Source: Leucocoprinus leucothites
Lineage: Eukaryota; Basidiomycota; Agaricomycetes; Agaricales; Agaricaceae
Reading direction: 5' to 3'
DNA: 64,000 nucleotides
Assembly: GCA_013368445.1 (NCBI GenBank)
Contig: JAACJO010000004.1
Coordinates: forward strand, 248,001-312,000
The notes beneath the pieces were generated by a model. It was not told where the DNA came from. It saw only the letters and a list, made by a program, of their open reading frames with translations, and did no database searches. This document shows, piece after piece, positions 62,351-64,000 of this stretch (its first letter is position 1; each line of letters opens with the position of its first letter). The position numbers and the translations under genes are program-made.

Positions 62351-62693
62351 AGTAATGCACAGTTTATGACCCTGTCAAGACGCTATTTACAAGCATACGG
62401 TAGGTAGATAATGTACCAATGGTTATATCATAGTATGCTGGTAGTACCTATGTATATATAGTGAAGAACGAACTAGTAATAATTCGTAACCAAAATGATC
62501 GCCCAGCGTGCACGCTAGAAATAATGACACTCGAAGCAGTTCAAGAAACCCAATCCATTTTCCGGGTAGCTGGTCTGTATAGTCGAGAGAGAGGGAGAGG
62601 GAGAGAGCAAAAAAGATAAGGAAACAGGAGAGAATGAAAAAAGAACTATATACAATAAGAGATAAATCCGGCAAAGCTCTGCCACCACACCCA
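62351..62693. other. Convergent 3' region
   Basis: 343 bp between two converging 3' ends. A GAGA-rich run lies at about 62583-62610. No gene. Confidence 0.4.
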
Positions 62694-64000
62694 CTACCAC
62701 CATGATGACCGCGACTCGTAACACAGCCCCGTATCAAGCACAATCAAACCCGTCTTCGTAAACTGCACAATCCTTCCACTCGTCTCATCCACTACAGGTG
62801 GATCAGCATCCCACTGTCCAGGATACCCTCTTTCCCGAATAGCAACAGAAGCTCTCAATCTAAATTCCCTATTCCTATTCACCTCATCCTCAATCCACAT
62901 ATAACTAACCGTCGTTGAACTTGAATCTCGATGTCTAAAGAACGCTTTTGATACGCCGAGACTGTATCCCGACTCTGTCGTTGTCTCGTAATCAACTAGT
63001 TTGGAAAGCCGTGGTTTGGCTTTCTTGTCTTGGGGAATAGAGATACCGTAAATGCCGTCTTGAGAACAGAGGACGAAACGTGTCATGAGAGATGAGAGAT
63101 CAAAGTAAACGGGTGAGAGGCCACCGCGATAGAGGCGCGAGCCAGGGCAAGGGAGTTTCCATAGGGGTGCGACTACGTCGTAAACGTCGAGAAGGTTGGC
63201 TTGGATAATTTGGAAGGGAGGGATAGGGTAGATGAGCATGCTGGTTTTGGAGAACGCGACGATGCGGTTGTTTTCAACGATACGGAGTTGTTCCTGATAT
63301 ACGATGAGAGGGTATCAGGGCGGGTTATGAGGAGGGTTACTTACGATTCCTTGGTCTACGGGTATTCTGACTCGGGTATGTGTGATAGAGGTGGATTGTT
63401 GCCACTTGAGGACTTCGAGGAAGGAGCCATCTTTCGTTCGTCTGGAGCGCGCAAAAAGCTCGCCTGAGATATCGACACTCGTGAACTTTCCAGTTCCGAG
63501 CATGGTAAAGGTTGTGAGATGTCTGGCTTTCAGGTGTGCTTCTTTGCCATGGCCTATCAGCTGCACCTTGTAAACGCGTACATGTGCGGGCGTACTTGTC
63601 GCCTCTGATTTGAGGGATCAGAAATGTCAGTACAAAATAATTCTCCAAGAATAAGAGACGCGTACCGCGCATGACATTGGTCGTCAAGACCAGGTTAAAG
63701 GTCAATGTCCTGATACTTCTGTCGATGTCCACGGCCATCAACAACGTCCGACTGGCATCCAGTTTATGCAAAGGCTCAATGAGGTTGGCCATACTCAGAT
63801 TCTTCTTATCCAGGTCGTACACTGAGACGCGTCCGATCCCCTCCACGTCCGGTACCAGTAGCCATCGTCCACCTTCAACCAAATGGAAAACTGCTGGCGT
63901 TGGACATTTGATTGGTTTATACCGCGTAGGTTCCTGTCTCTCGTTTCGCCATCCAAGTTCGACTGATAAACGTGATAGTAACCAGCGTTCAAGTTCTTCG
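62694..64000 (-). CDS. F-box-type protein with beta-propeller-like C-terminus (5' truncated)
   Basis: The 5' end lies beyond the window. Visible reading: LERWLLSRLSVELGWRNERQ, FHLVEGGRWLLVPDVEGIGR, VSVYDLDKKNLSMANLIEP, VRVYKVQLIGHGKEAHLKAR, VVENN-like RIVAFSKTSM, VYFDLSSLMTRFVLCSQDGI, SKAFFRHRDSSSTTVSYMWI, and the end TGLCYESRSSWW. At least three exons join, with GT-AG introns near 63602-63665 and 63297-63343. The pattern is that of agaric F-box proteins, in which the F-box precedes a WD-like region with lines such as GGRWLL. F-box proteins recruit substrates to SCF ubiquitin ligases. The F-box itself is outside the window, so this call is inferred. Confidence 0.6.

Noticed and set aside
62580..62615. 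GAGA-rich run as a regulatory element
   Set aside because: It lies in a convergent 3' region, so a simple low-complexity tract is the better reading.

Overview
The window is nuclear DNA from a filamentous basidiomycete, most likely an Agaricomycete. Genes are split by many 50-60 bp GT-AG introns, spacing is compact, and the content is typical of mushrooms: wax-synthase-like acyltransferases, a NACHT NLR, a P450, an expanded small-kinase family, and F-box and BRCT genes. All gene models were built by hand from reading frames and splice signals. No transcript or database was consulted. I see no rRNA, tRNA or CRISPR array.

Left part (1-12 kb). The 5' end of a FAD monooxygenase (minus) is followed by an 11-exon GUP1-type MBOAT acyltransferase (minus) with three very long introns. 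Two tandem MBOAT_2/wax-synthase-like genes (plus) share identical intron positions, and a frameshifted cullin remnant (plus) comes next.

Middle left (12-25.5 kb, all minus). This part holds a 1682-residue arrestin-like trafficking adaptor with a huge disordered tail, an 820-residue NACHT STAND NTPase, the casein kinase II regulatory subunit (whose frame only closes if a 4-nt microexon is used), and a cytochrome P450.

Middle (25.5-43 kb). This is a gene-poor, repeat-built accessory block. Four tandem segments each carry one small protein kinase gene with its promoter and flanks. Copy C (302 residues) is clean, copy A is nearly so, D is doubtful and B is dead. Three of the four have GT changed to AT at the same intron donor. 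The block has been entered by a TIR DNA element, a probable solo LTR, and a partial copy of the neighbouring TBC gene that itself carries a 446-bp insertion.

Right part (43-64 kb). Here gene order is dense and housekeeping-like: a TBC Rab-GAP (minus), COA6 for cytochrome oxidase assembly (plus), a Ser-rich protein of unknown role (plus), a Dal5/Tna1-type MFS transporter (plus), a Dpb11/Rad4/TopBP1-type BRCT checkpoint protein (minus), an SVOP-like MFS transporter (plus) and a 5'-truncated F-box-type protein (minus).

The genes do not form one pathway. The most unusual material is the kinase block with its shared splice-donor change, the CK2-beta microexon, and the long GUP1 introns.
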